DNA of 64,000 bases from Wolfiporia cocos (GCA_029448655.1 JACCLO010000015.1:248001-312000), one strand, 5' to 3'. Counted from the stretch's first letter, positions 10,207 through 21,312 are shown. Numbers and translations: made by a program. The notes: generated from the letters alone by a model not told the origin.

Positions 10207-10470
10207 CTGCATATCACTCCACAGTCAAGCTCCAACTTTTTTTTTGGTAGAGCATCACACATAGGCACACCTTTTGGCAGTCAACAAAGTCATCTCTCTG
10301 GGGCCACTAGAGGTGACAGGGAAATTTAAACCTGTCTGGCTTTGAATCCCACCCAAGGGAGGAAATGTGTTTATGCACACTTCCAGAACCCTGGCCACAG
10401 ACTGGGCTCTGGAAGTAGTGTGGGACTTGTGCAGCATGAACTGACTGGCCATACCCACTAAAACCCCCTG

Positions 10471-12228
10471 TGTTATGGTCATTTAATTTTTTGAACACTG
10501 GCAGAACTCACCATTGGATGAATACAATACAGGGACTTGTTGTGAAACCAACTCCCCTGGCTACTTGTGACTCTATTGGGCACATCCCTGATTGTACTAG
10601 CATATAGGGCTCATTTCATGTCTGGCGGATCCAACTCTGCCCTCATCTCACATTTATCATCACTGATTGGCAGATGGCATTCACTATCATTACTATCTAT
10701 CATTTCAGATACATTGCTACATACTTATCAAACATTTTGTACTATAGCATAGATAGCATCAGTGACATCTGGGACAGACCAGACTTCTAAAACCTAACAC
10801 AAGATAACACTTACTTGTAATCTTGCTGGTTGTTGATGGTAGTCGACAAGAGATAAAGTGCTAAGCAGGATATGACTCATGTGTTATGCGATAGTATGAA
10901 TGCAATGAATAGAACTGAGGACTTAGTCACTCAGCAAGCTAATATATATACATGATAAATAAGACCCCTAACAGTCTTATTAGATAATACAATTATCTAC
11001 TTTCGTAAGTACAAGTCCCCAGAGACCTAAGTACTGAGTAATACACATTAAATGGATATACTGATCAATACTGGGATATAGAAAGACGGCATAGGCCGCA
11101 CGAATAGCGTATTGTGTGCATTGTCATTAGTAACCAAGGGTGTGACCAACGCCTGGTCTGCTGACATGTAATGGCTGACTGCTATGGATGAGATGTCCAA
11201 TTGGCTAATGAACTAGACATGTGACTCTATGGAAACTTCTGTTGATAAGATAGCCATTGTTACGGGAGATAACGCAGCCATCATTTGGCTTGTATCTAAC
11301 GTATAGTTACAAACCAAGATAAGCTAGTTATTGGTGTAGAAAGTCGAGAATAATTGGTAGAAATACCGGAAAAATGGTAGAAAATAGTAGTAAACTAGGA
11401 GATTCTTGTGACAAAACCTAACGTAGTATATAAACTCATGTACTTACTGTCAAGGCTCTTCAGCTCAACCTTGTTGTATAAACAAGAAGTCTTATACTCA
11501 TTCTCAAACATAGGAAACCACACTCAGTATTCACTGAACTCTGAAACGACTAAGTCCTCAAAGTGCACTCTGACTTCTCAGACTTAGGCAAGTCATCTAT
11601 TCTCAAAGACTTGCTCTTGAACTGATTATATTCTCTAATGTGTATTGAATATCAAACAATCCCCTAGAGTCTTTTGACTTAGGGTTCAAAGTGACACAGA
11701 CCGAAGAACTATACAACTGGGCACCAGGAAACCTCCATAACAGCCCTAAGATGGTGTGTTGATGTCTATGATGGGGCATCTCCATGATTAAGGGTGGAGG
11801 TCTTGACAACGCAGACTAGCAAGGCAACCAGAATAGAGTGGGAGGTGGCACACAGGGAGTTCTTAAGAATGGGGCCTAAGCCCTATATTGAGAATGCTAA
11901 ACATGAGAGGTAAGGTAACCTGATGAGTAGCCACACTATATACATGGTGACGCAGCAGGTACTACATGTCTACCCTAAAGCTGGATGGTCCAAGCATCTA
12001 CTACTGTAACTAGGGTATGTGTGACCATCACATGTGTTAGTCCATGTCACCACCAGTAATGCTGATGATGAGAATGTATGGAAGCTGCCTACACATGACC
12101 AACATGAGCACTCACACACCTGCCTGCATTCCTAAGGTGCACTGACAGTGCCAAATCCTGTAGAGAGCATGGGAAGTCACCAGAATTTAATCTGTGACAT
12201 GAAGGCTTATTCAGGTAATATTTGCCTT
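10471..12228 (-). mobile_element. LTR of TGTTA...TAACA family, minus strand, incomplete
   Basis: Third copy of a roughly 700-bp LTR also found at 44043-46399 and 47853-49251, here inverted. It starts TGTTATGGTC and runs to 12228, where it is cut by another LTR. It carries the solo LTR at 11692-12199. The TGTTA/TAACA termini differ from the gypsy LTRs around it, so it may be a copia-type LTR. The right end, beyond the next insertion, was not found. Confidence 0.6.
11692..12199 (-). mobile_element. Solo gypsy LTR (508 bp)
   Basis: Starts TGACACAG and ends CTGTGACA (minus-strand LTR). The flanks are CAAAG (11687-11691) and TGAAG (12200-12204). These differ by two transitions that are exactly what opposite deaminations of one ancestral CGAAG site would give. 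It sits inside the TGTTA...TAACA LTR and is CpG-poor, therefore old. Confidence 0.75.
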
Positions 12229-12422
12229 TGACACAAACTACTCATGGATAAGTCTTGAGGGGTTGGTGGATGAGTAAGAGGGGTAGCGAGGTAGTTAGGT
12301 GCTTAGCCGATGGACGATTTGGCAGTAGTCAAGAGGTGATTAGTTCTGAGGGCAGTACACCTCAGAGGTCTAGGTTATATACATGTGTTAGAGTGAAGCT
12401 ATAAGGCCTGCCCTAATGTTAC

Positions 12423-13010
12423 TGACACAGACTTACCCTAGTCTGTGGGACTGGCCCTGCTGGGGACAAAACCATGCTCAATGAGCGACAACCACGCTTG
12501 CCAGTGGTGAACCTCAAGGTCATCATATAGACTCCAAGGCGGTTGACGTAACAGACAAGGCATGCATCTGAGGAGCGAGGCGTGTCTCAAGCAGTCACTG
12601 ACTAGGGGACCCACAGACAAGTGAGTGAGAGAGGGGTGTTAACCCATTATCGAGAATACAAAAGATGGGGGTATGCCCCATCTGCTGCTAACTTATATAC
12701 ATGATTGGCATAACTACTGGCCTGCCCTAATGTAAAGGTCTGTGCATACTTCACTACCCTATCGTAACGATGTGACCGTAATGTAGCTACCATGTAACAA
12801 AGCAGGTGACCATAATGTGGCATACCTGGCACGTGCACCTACCCCTGCGAGGCATGAACTATCTAGTAAGTCATGTGACACTAAGTGGTCTAAGGGGCGA
12901 GTAAGGAGAAATGAAGAAACAGGGAGCCCGCCACACATGCTGTGATGGGCTGTGAGGCTCCAGGTGAGGTCTATATCAACAAGTGTTAGCCCCCTGGCAA
13001 TACTGTGACA
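12423..13010 (-). mobile_element. Solo gypsy LTR (588 bp)
   Basis: Termini TGACACAG...TGTGACA with an exact 5-bp TSD GTTAC (12418-12422 and 13011-13015). It contains the palindrome arms AGATGGGG/CCCCATCT near 12663-12682, next to a TATATA box on the minus strand. Confidence 0.85.
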
Positions 13011-13021
13011 GTTACAGGGCC

Positions 13022-13420
13022 TATCACAGTCTACATACTGTGCGACTGGCATAGCCAGGAAACCCCTGAGTTCGGCCTACAAGGCTGTTCAGCCCTGGCT
13101 GTAGTGTCAACTAGAGGAGACACGTGCAGAGGCAGGGAGTATCAAAGAAAGAGGGCATAAAGCCCCATTGATGAGAATACCAAGAATGAGGTGTAAGCCT
13201 CATTCTGGTGGCGTAATATACAGGTGCTGTCAACGAACATGCTATGACTACCCTAAAGTATGCGGTCTGTGTGTAACTAAGAGGTGTGATGTAACAATGT
13301 ACCATAACCTGTAACTACCATGACTGTCAGGATACACACCCCTAATCTAATCTACTACATTATCTACTGTATACCACATGACCTGAGGAGCATAAGTCAA
13401 GAAAATAACAATCTGTGACA
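13022..13420 (-). mobile_element. Solo gypsy LTR, decayed (399 bp)
   Basis: Starts TATCACAG (a mutated TGACACAG) and ends CTGTGACA. The flanks GGGCC (13017-13021) and GGGTC (13421-13425) match except for one transition. The start-site palindrome GAATGAGG/CCTCATTC is still intact near 13173-13195. Confidence 0.7.
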
Positions 13421-13797
13421 GGGTCTGTGCATTGGGCAGTAATGCCAGGTGCTAGTACAGGGACATGGGGAGCCATTGGGTAAATCGTTATCCAGGTGTC
13501 AGAGGGGATGCATAAGCATGTGTCTACGGGGTGCCGGTGACAGTGTTACTATGGGACATGTCAGCATGCACCTAAAGGGTGGCTAAGGGCTAATGTGACA
13601 GGCGCTGGGTCAGGTGCACTATGAAAGGGCCATGTGACTGATGGAGGACAGCTCATGAGCAATATGTAATGGGTTAGGGTTACTGACTATGGGTATGGAT
13701 TACAGGGTGCAGATAACTACTGGATAACTCTCTGAGTATTGTAGAGATGTGGCAAAAATAGTAGAAAATAAGGAAAAACACAGATAAATCTGTGACA

Positions 13798-15958
13798 TTA
13801 CCCCATTTTCTAGCTTCATAGTCCATTACTATGGAGTGGGTCCCTTTTTCTAGCAGTGGTGGCATAAATGCTGTTTTCTGGGTTCTCCTACTGGGTTATA
13901 CTAGGGTGATAAGGCCTGTATAACGATTTTTGTTGTCTTTACAGGTGAGTTTTATTTTCTATGGGATTATCCCGTTCTTTGGTGCAGTTTTGAGTCAATG
14001 CTGGATGGGGTCAGGGTTCCAGTTTTGTGACAATAGAGGTCAGGGTGTTGAAGTTTAGAGACTTTACGGTCTATAGTTGGGTTCTAGTTTTATGACAATA
14101 GTGGTCGGTGTCTGTCCTTTGCTTATCAGTGAGATGGGATTTCTGTTTAACTAAGCAGTAGTCCTCCCACATTGAAGGGATCTTGGGCTGGGCCTGATTA
14201 CCCACATTTGCCACTTGTTCCAAGGTCATTTGAAGTTTATAGACTTTTCAGTCTGTCCGGTCCAGTTTATAGACATAGAGGTCTTACTGGGTTTCCAATT
14301 GTGCCTATTGGCTGAGTGGAAGAATTACTTGTTCAGTTTATAGTCATGAAGGACTATAGTCAGGTGCAGTTTCTAGACATGCTGGTCATACAGGGTCCAC
14401 GAGGGATTGTCTTTTCTCAGTTTTTCATGTTTCATGAGTTTTGTGTCATATTGACAAGCATATCTTCTGGGTCAGGGTCGGGTCTTTCAGTTTATTGTCA
14501 TGAAGGATGGGGTGTTTTCTTTTTCTTTCTTTTCTCTTCTTGCAGTTTAGAGATGTGTGGGTTGGGTGTACAGTTTTATGACTTGCCGGTCTTTTCTTTT
14601 TCTTTTAGGAGTTTTATGACATCTCAGTCATATGTAGTGCAGTTTTAGGTCATGCTGGACCCTCTTGGTCTTTACTGAGCAGGGTCCTTATCAGGAGTGC
14701 TCGATGGCATTATTTTCATATTTCATAATGGTTGGACAGGGTCACTTGTGGAATGTCCGTGCATAATGGCATATTTCTGGTGGGCTTCATATCTTTCATA
14801 ATTTTCTTCTCATTGGGTAGGATACTGGATGGTGTCATTTCAGGGTTACTCAGATGACTATCCTTTAGGAGGAAGTGTTGGAGTTTGCACCCCCCTGTTA
14901 TGATTGGTTCTCCTGAACTGAGGTTCTGTATTTCTTTTTCTCCTTGTGTCCCAAATGTTCCTTACAAAGGGTTTCCTTTCTTTTAATCTCAAGATATTCT
15001 GAGTTTTCTCAATTTAAGACTTCAGGGGCCTTTAGGTTACTGGGCTTGGGACAGTGCTAGGGCCACCTAGGCTGTCATCCCCTCAAGGATTATTCACCAG
15101 TGCCGGATTGATTCAAGTATTGTCACATGGTTTTTGTTTTTCTGGTTGATACTTCAGATGAATTGTCGTAGTACACTCAAGTTGGCAATTCGTATGTACA
15201 TAGGAGTTCGAGTTTATTGGGCTCGAAGTGGGTGTTTCTTTCTACAGGTTTTGAAATGTGGCCATTCTACTTTTGTATAGGAAATGGGTGTGTGCTTCTA
15301 TGGTACTAGACCGTTGTCTTGTCTTTTACTTGGTCTATTTCTCTTTTCTTTTCTTTTCTTTTCTTTTCTTTTCTTCTATTGCTTTTTAGTGTTGTTGTCT
15401 AGGTACACCATAACCTTTCTGACTATACTACTTGTTACATTGGCAATCCGTATAACTGGTGGTACAGTTGTGTTGTCCACATTGTTTACAGGGGTGTGGT
15501 GTGGAGGCAAGGAATGGTTTCCCTGTTACTTTATTTCTATACCACTTTGCCCCAGGATATGTGTTCTCCAGAATCTCCCTATCAGAGAGGTCCCATTTCT
15601 TCCCTTTTGCCTTTTTCTTCAGCTCCGAGTTGGATTTGGGTTCTTCCTGTGCGTTCTGGGTTCGACTTGGCCCAGGTTGCAGTTCTTCATTGGCTTTGTC
15701 GGCCTCTTCTTCTGCTCCTTCGTAGTTGATGGTTTCACAAACTACTCATACCAGGTCTAAGTAAGACCTTTTTGTGGTGGGGTACACCACCCTGTTTTCT
15801 ACAAGGTGTTGGACAACCATTGTCATGGTCTTTGGCAATGCCTCATTTATCTTTTCGACAAGTAATTGCACTGTACTCATTGATTTGGTACTCATAGTAT
15901 TCAAGGATAGTGAGGGGTGTAGGGGTCCCTCCTTTTCCTTGACCTCTCCAGTAGTCTT
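13798..15958 (-). other. Decayed internal region of gypsy element
   Basis: Lies between the 3' LTR/PPT junction at 13797 and the gag remnant ending at 15959. The pol region expected here is not recognisable on either strand. The plus strand is T-rich; 13985-14655 is filled with copies of a roughly 22-bp motif, and (TCTTT)n runs occur near 15340-15375. The plus-strand ORF at 15284-15760 is low-complexity and probably chance. Confidence 0.5.
13985..14655 (+). repeat. Degenerate 22-bp motif repeat
   Basis: At least 13 loose copies of CAGTTTATAGACATNNAGGTC occur at irregular steps of about 27-40 bp, for example near 13985, 14020, 14050, 14084, 14232, 14262, 14333, 14365, 14568 and 14638. The spacing is not a multiple of three, so it is not a coding repeat. 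Confidence 0.55.
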
Positions 15959-16291
15959 TCACCATGCCTCCATGCATGCTTGGAACTCCCAGGGATCTTC
16001 TTGTTCTACCTTGTCAAGGGGTAGAGTGGGGTTTTGGAGCTCCAGCCAGAGTGACTGGAGCTCATCCTCTATGTCCTGCATTCTAGTCTGGCTTCTCATG
16101 ACTCTGCTTTCTAGAGTTGCAATCTGCCTCTCCATGTAATGCGTGTAGCCATTTTGTTCTTCCACCTTTTGGTTCAGGTGGTTCAGGTGGATGGTGATGC
16201 CCTGCCTGAGTGTTTCTATGGCTTCATCCATATAGATTGCCCCAATAGTCGAGGTGGTCTTTACTGCATTGATCCCCATCATTAATTCATC

Positions 16292-17320
16292 TGACATGAA
16301 CTACTCACATTGTGTATAGTTTGAGGCAGTTGTTGAGATGGTTGCCTAGGTTGTTGAGATAGCAAGTGGTTGCAAGTTCACAAGTTTAAAGTATAGGCAA
16401 TATATGGCTTATTAGGCCACATACTTAGATGAATTGTTCTAAGGTTGTAACACCCTTAAGATGCATCCTTATATACATTGTAAGACAGACCCCTAATACC
16501 GTAAGTAGACTTATGATACTAGTAGGGCGTAGGGTTAGACCAGTAATGGTACTAAGCCGGAGCCATGTGAATCTATCTTATCCAATAGCCGTAAAGGCGC
16601 ATTGTATCAGTCAGCATGATGCCAGCACGTGACTAATGATGTAACTATGACTTTGTAGTTTGGTGGAGTCCCTTTGTCCTTGGGGTGTCACTTAGAGGCA
16701 AGGTCTGATGAACCATGATGTCAGTTATGATGCTTGTATGTTGTCATGGTCTGGCCTTGTGACGTAGTTGGAGACTAGTCTAGCTGATGATATAACCATG
16801 GCATCATGTATGACGGGCTGGTCTAGATTATGACATTGTTGGTGATGTCATGTCTTTGTAGTGGGCTATGATGTCATAATGATGTTTGTTGTGTTTGTCA
16901 TAGCCTGGCCTTGTGATGTAGTTAGAGACCCGTCTAGTCTATGATGTAACCATGGTGTCATGTATGACACGTTGGTCTGGATTATGATGTTGTTGGTGAC
17001 ATCATGTCTTTGTCATGGGCTATGATGTCATTGATGGTGTGATTTGTATTTGTCATAGCCTAGATTGCTTATGTAACCATGATGTCATGATGATGTCATG
17101 GTTGTCTTTGAGATTGGTGATGAGAGATTGTGATTAGATTGTCATCATGTGCTTGCTGACATAAGCCTTGTAGGAGTTAGTCTAGGGTTTGATATTCAAG
17201 GTCCCGAAGGGTTATCTTAAATATGCATAAATTGTAGTTTATATGCCCTGAGGTGTAGATTGTTGGGAAAAGCTTTGGAAAATAGGGCAAAATTTGTATG
17301 TTGCAGATAAATCTGTGACA
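16292..17320 (-). mobile_element. Solo gypsy LTR (1,029 bp) with internal repeats
   Basis: Termini TGACATGA...CTGTGACA with an exact TSD TCATC (16287-16291 and 17321-17325). It is inserted in the gag relic. A minus-strand TATATAAGG lies near 16468-16476. The LTR is longer than its relatives because it contains the 154-bp tandem repeat array. Confidence 0.8.
16745..17110 (+). repeat. 154-bp tandem repeat rich in TGATGTCA
   Basis: A unit of about 154 bp beginning CTGGCCTTGTGA at about 16751 recurs at about 16905, and a partial third copy starts near 17060. Each unit contains several ATGATGTCAT-like CRE/ATF palindromes. Confidence 0.65.
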
Positions 17321-17343
17321 TCATCTCTGAGGGTGTTGATTTC

Positions 17344-17579
17344 TGTCACGGTTCGTATCTGGGGTGGAATCCTAAGATGTGACACGTACCATAAGGCCTC
17401 ACGCTGAAGGAATAAGCCAATACCTTCGGGCATAGCGCCCAGCGTGGGAAAGTGAACAACACATATAGCGTGTCCCGCGTATAACAGCTGAGCTGTTATA
17501 CTGGCCCTTTTGGCACAAGGGTGTTGGACGTCTGTCCCCGCAGAACGCCGGTCTGGGACTGCCGGTTAAATCTGTGACA
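17344..17579 (-). mobile_element. Mini-element copy 1 (236 bp)
   Basis: Begins TGTCACGG and ends CTGTGACA, with an exact TSD ATTTC (17339-17343 and 17580-17584). It contains an 11-bp-arm palindrome GTATAACAGCT/AGCTGTTATAC and further hairpins. It has no ORF or TATA box. Sequence-wise it is the reverse complement of the copy at 59163-59400. It is inserted in the gag relic. Confidence 0.8.
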
Positions 17580-17770
17580 ATTTCATACTGGAGGTCATGA
17601 GTCAACAATTGGTGGAGATCCTCTTCATCAGGTAGGGATAGTGCATGTAGGTGGTAGGGGATTTCTATTTCGTGTCCTTCATTTAACTGGGACTCATAGT
17701 TGCTGTTGTATATGGGTCCTTTGTTGGTGAAGGAGGAGCAAGCAGAGTGGTAGCTTGCTGTGGTGGACAT

Positions 17771-18368
17771 AGCTATGGGTAGTCAATTTCATTAGCTTCA
17801 TGTTCCCTGTAATTCAACCTGTATGAAATAAAAGGAGAAGCTGTGTTCGATAAGCATTCTTGATGTACCATGTTGATTCAACCAAGTTGTAGTGACCAGT
17901 TAATCCCATATTGTCTTTACTAGAACGCCCTTATCAGAGAGTTCATATAAGCTTTTTTGGGATCTTGTCCTACCTGGCTTGTTGGTTGAAAATGGGAATT
18001 TCTTTTCTTGAGTATAGGCCGGGTTTTGTGATTTGTTGGTTTATCATCCCAATGCATCGATTATTGGCTTGTCTGACGACTTCCATTGCTTGTGGGTTGG
18101 TTGGGCAACACTTTCTCAGCATTGTACAAGGACACACTAGGTTAGGTACCACTGCTCCTTCCCTGCAAGGTTGCCTGCAAGCACTGGTCTTTTCATGGCT
18201 TTTTACTGTAGGGTTTCTTGTTTTTGTTGTTTCTTAACTTCCTTTGTAGTGTGTTTCTAGTAGTTACTACATTGGTTGTTACTATGCTTTAAAGTCCAAG
18301 GGACTGTATGTAGGAGTTTCTTTAACATCCAAGGGATGGATTACAGGGATGGTATTGGTTGATGGTAC
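17771..18368. other. Leader of decayed gypsy element, no supported gene
   Basis: Upstream of the minus-strand gag relic, where intact relatives have a leader and ORF1. The plus-strand ORF at 17911-18237 is hydrophobic but low in complexity and has no counterpart in the intact elements. I cannot recognise ORF1 here. Confidence 0.4.
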
Positions 18369-18594
18369 TGTCACAGATACCATCAGCAGTCCCAGACCAG
18401 CACTCTATGGGGACACGCATCCAACACCCCTTAGCCAAAAGGGCCACTATAACAGCTCATCTGTTATAGGCGGGACACACTATATGTGTAGTTCATATTC
18501 CCACGCTTTCTAGTCCCTAGCCATCTGGACCTCTTAGCGCATTGCCTTTCGGTATTCTATGCCACTATGGGATTCCACCCCATAATTTGTGACA
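18369..18594 (+). mobile_element. Mini-element copy 2 (226 bp)
   Basis: TGTCACAG...TTGTGACA, flanked by GGTAC (18364-18368) and GGTAA (18595-18599), one mismatch. It shares with the other copies the block AAAGGGCCA-TATAACAGCT-palindrome-GGGAC and the GATTCCACC block near its right end. The palindrome has one changed base (AGCTCATCTG), so it is slightly decayed. Confidence 0.7.
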
Positions 18595-19096
18595 GGTAAA
18601 GCTTATACTGGTTTCAAGGAAGAATACTAAAAAAAGGTCCCTAGGTCGTCGTGTCATGCGTAGTGTCGGTTTCTCTTTCCTCACAAGTCAGTGAATACAT
18701 TGGAAATGACTGCCCCAGCAACTACATTCGACGTATTACATGTCTGCTGGCTAAGCACAACTCGTGCACAGCAGGACTGGCGTCCTGCTACGTTTCTAGT
18801 GTAGAGTTGACCCCTTATGCCATGGGGTGCAAGCATCTACTAACCAAGCTCATATTGGTCTGTGTATCACCCATGGGCTGACAACAAGCAAGGCATTCGA
18901 AAACAGACAGCCTCTTTGCAGAGGACATCTGGCCCTTTAGAGCTAGGCATAGCTTGTTTGATGCCCCCAGATCCCAAGTGATTCAGAACCTGTAAGAGAG
19001 GGGGACACTACTACTACACAGTGGACAGAGGGTGACCTAAAGAACAAAAACCCAGCGACTCTTGACAGAGTTGGGGGGTGCAATAGCAGAACTAAT
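18595..19096. other. Retrotransposon leader remnant
   Basis: No supported ORF. It is bounded on the right by TGACACAAACTACT (19091-19104 region), the same start as the LTR at 12229, so this may be where the 5' LTR of the decayed minus-strand element began. Confidence 0.35.
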
Positions 19097-19099
19097 CAA

Positions 19100-19442
19100 A
19101 TGACACAAACTACTACACATTACCTGTAGATAGCTGCATGGTTGCATGCACAAACCTATACTTTAGGGTAGTTACAATCACATCCATGTAACCTACTTAA
19201 AGTTCTGCGAGATGAGGCTTACACCTCATCTCTAAGATTTTGGCAATCTGGGCTTAGGCCCCTTGCTCTTTGCTCTGTGTGTGCTGGCTTGTGTCTCACC
19301 TTCTCTCTCTCTCTCTCTCTCTCTCTTGCTAGACTGGGGGGTCTGAGCAGCTTTGTGCAACCGCCTTATGCTTACAGTAGCAGGCTGTTGGGGTTAGAGG
19401 GTCCCCAGCAGGGCCAGTCACACAGACGGTGGGTCTGTGTCA
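19100..19442 (+). mobile_element. Forward gypsy LTR remnant
   Basis: The right end GTCTGTGTCA at 19442 is typical of the family. The start-site palindrome GAGATGAGG/CCTCATCTC (19209-19232) is intact. The left end is missing or overlaps a second LTR start. A (TC)n run lies at 19304-19325. Confidence 0.5.
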
Positions 19443-19596
19443 ATGACCACTACATATTTCATATCTTACTATGCTTCTATGTTTCAGAGTCTTGCTTAGA
19501 CCCCTATCTTAGTCTTTCCCCAGACCTCCTAGTAGCCATTATAGGCAAGTAGCATAAACACACATAAACAAGTCTAGCAGTATAATAGCAGGCTTC

Positions 19597-20174
19597 TGAC
19601 ACAGACTTACAGAGGCTGTGCGACCTGCTATAGGCAGGGGAGAACCCCCAAGGTCTTGCGACGAGACAGCGGCGAGCAGCGATGAATGCAGAGGCATTCC
19701 CCCGGATATGACTTGATCATCGATGGGATACTTGCATTGTCGAGTCGCTACCAGTCAAGCAGTAGAGGACGCCCTAAGGCGAGTCACACGGCGCACATGT
19801 GAGAGAGGAGCCAGAGGCCTAAACGTCGAGAATCTTAAGGATGGGGAGTAAGCCCCATTCCTGTCGTATCTTATATACATGCAAGAACGGTACGCTAAGT
19901 GTCTACCCTTAAGTGCTGGCCTGTGCGCAGCACCGCCCTAAGAGCTGAGGTAAGTAAGTACGTAAGCGAGACATGTGATACATTGTGTGACGTGTAACGT
20001 GAGTGTGATGAGGCGCGCGCTACCCTACAGCGCTAACCTAACAGTCAGGTGACCAACAAGCTAAAGAGACGCACGAAGAGGTGGCTGAGGCATAGAGGAG
20101 CGGCGTACGCCTAGCGCCGCCCGTATAACCTATAGCGAGGGTTGTTACTATATCCCCCTGGATATTCTGTGACA
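19597..20174 (-). mobile_element. Solo gypsy LTR (578 bp)
   Basis: TGACACAG...CTGTGACA with an exact TSD GCTTC (19592-19596 and 20175-20179). It is CpG-rich, so fairly young. It is related to the LTR of the TRIM-like element at 37223-39097: both share the GGGGAGTAAGCCCCATTCC region around the predicted start. Confidence 0.88.
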
Positions 20175-20434
20175 GCTTCACTCAGCTGGGATCTCCAGTC
20201 TGTCACAAGAAATTGTGGCTTATTTCCCTACCCTGATACTTTGTGTATCTGTGCAATTCACTAATTAGATAGCTGCTCATAGTGTAGCATGTGCATGGGT
20301 GCACCTTCATATCTTATCATACAAGGTCATGTGGTTGTCACTTACTAGTAACTGCGTTATGCCTATGTTACATTGTTACATGGACTGTGCACAGACTGTG
20401 CCTTTAGGGCAAGGTTGTTAGGGTCTTGTATCAT
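20175..20434 (+). other. Old LTR-derived sequence
   Basis: Contains TGTCACAAG at about 20206 and a CCTTTAGGGC block that recurs just upstream of TATA in many LTRs here. This suggests a decayed forward LTR, but the ends could not be set. Confidence 0.35.
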
Positions 20435-20776
20435 TGTCACAGTTTTGGGACATACCACTATTTTTCCCATATTTTTAGCCATTTATCTGGTATTTCTACA
20501 AGCTTGTACAAAGCCACACAGGCTAAGCACCCAACAACATGTAAACCTGGCATAACAATGCATCAATAACACACTAGTCATGCTTATTGCATCAGCGGTC
20601 TAATCTCCAAAGTCACACATCTTACCAATATCCCGATACCAGGCATTGTCATAGCATATTCATCAGTGGACCACGTTGCCACCTGTCCATAACATGGACC
20701 CACACTCACATACTGTATTATTACTGGTGTGGCCCTTACCGACCCATATGGTCTATTAGTATAGTGGACTTCAATG
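20435..20776 (+). mobile_element. Decayed LTR of the A family, truncated by element D
   Basis: Starts TGTCACAG and tracks the 699-bp A-family LTR for about 340 bp, with most CpG sites changed to TG or CA. It is cut at 20776 by the 5' LTR of element D. It is therefore an older member of the same family that later produced the intact 21841-31838 copy nested in D. Confidence 0.7.
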
Positions 20777-21310
20777 TGTCACAGTTTTTTCCCGTATTTT
20801 TAGTCATTTTCTACGCATTTATACGGGTTTTCCTATGTTTATGGCACTGCTAAGTCCCTTATCGCGTATTATAACCTAACCTTTCGGTCACGATACTTAG
20901 TCTTATAGACTGGTCTAGTCATAGAACGTTCTAGTACATTCCATAGGTTTCCACAAGGTTCTTTAACCTTCTACGATGTTCTTCGGCCTATTAACCGCTT
21001 ACGCACACCTGGCTAGTCAGCGCGTGACTCGCTGACTGATATCTTCGGTCATAGCCCGGGCTTACTCATTAGTCACCTGCTCCCTTACTAACGTATGGTA
21101 CCGTAGGGCCTACCGGTGTCAGGGGGCCTATATCCACATGTATATATACCCTAGCCCTGGAGCGCTTAGTCTCCAGTTCTATTCATTTCGATTTAGGACT
21201 TCAGCCTAACAAGCTATCTCCATCGCTACTCGCTAGTCGCTTATCTGCATTACAACTCGACTTAGCCCTCAAGCCGACACTTGAAGAGTACTAGTGAGTG
21301 GTTTGTGTCA
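20777..21310 (+). repeat. Element D 5' LTR (534 bp)
   Basis: TGTCACAG...TTTGTGTCA. TATATATA lies at 21141-21148 and the palindrome CTGGAG/CTCCAG at 21157-21176. The predicted transcript start is A at 21175, from the 11-nt match to the primer-binding site. Confidence 0.92.
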
Positions 21311-21312
21311 TT

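Larger units (their letters stand above)
12229..13797 (-). mobile_element. 3' LTR of a decayed minus-strand gypsy element
   Basis: Starts TGACACAAAC and ends CTGTGACA, followed directly by TTACCCCATTTTC, the reverse complement of a polypurine tract. This marks the 3' LTR/internal junction of an inverted gypsy element whose internal part lies to the right. Two solo LTRs are nested inside (12423-13010 and 13022-13420); without them the LTR is about 570 bp. Confidence 0.65.
15959..17770 (-). pseudogene. gag: Gag N-terminal region, split by two insertions
   Basis: Minus-strand coding relic. It starts at 17770 and is interrupted by a 236-bp mini-element (17344-17579, TSD ATTTC) and a 1,029-bp solo LTR (16292-17320, TSD TCATC). 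Subtracting each insertion with one TSD copy leaves one continuous 178-codon frame; the length arithmetic (1812 minus 241 minus 1034 = 537) is divisible by three. The product has a PDEEDLHQLL segment followed by a long helical region rich in Glu, Gln and Leu, like the N-terminal coiled-coil part of the gag proteins of the intact elements here. It stops at 15959, before any capsid or zinc-knuckle region, probably by a secondary stop. Confidence 0.65.

Noticed and set aside
15284..15760. 158-residue plus ORF with hydrophobic segments
   Set aside because: T-rich, low-complexity sequence inside a decayed minus-strand retrotransposon; no family or conserved copy.
19304..19325. (TC)n run as a functional site
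   Set aside because: Simple dinucleotide repeat within an LTR remnant; no other support.
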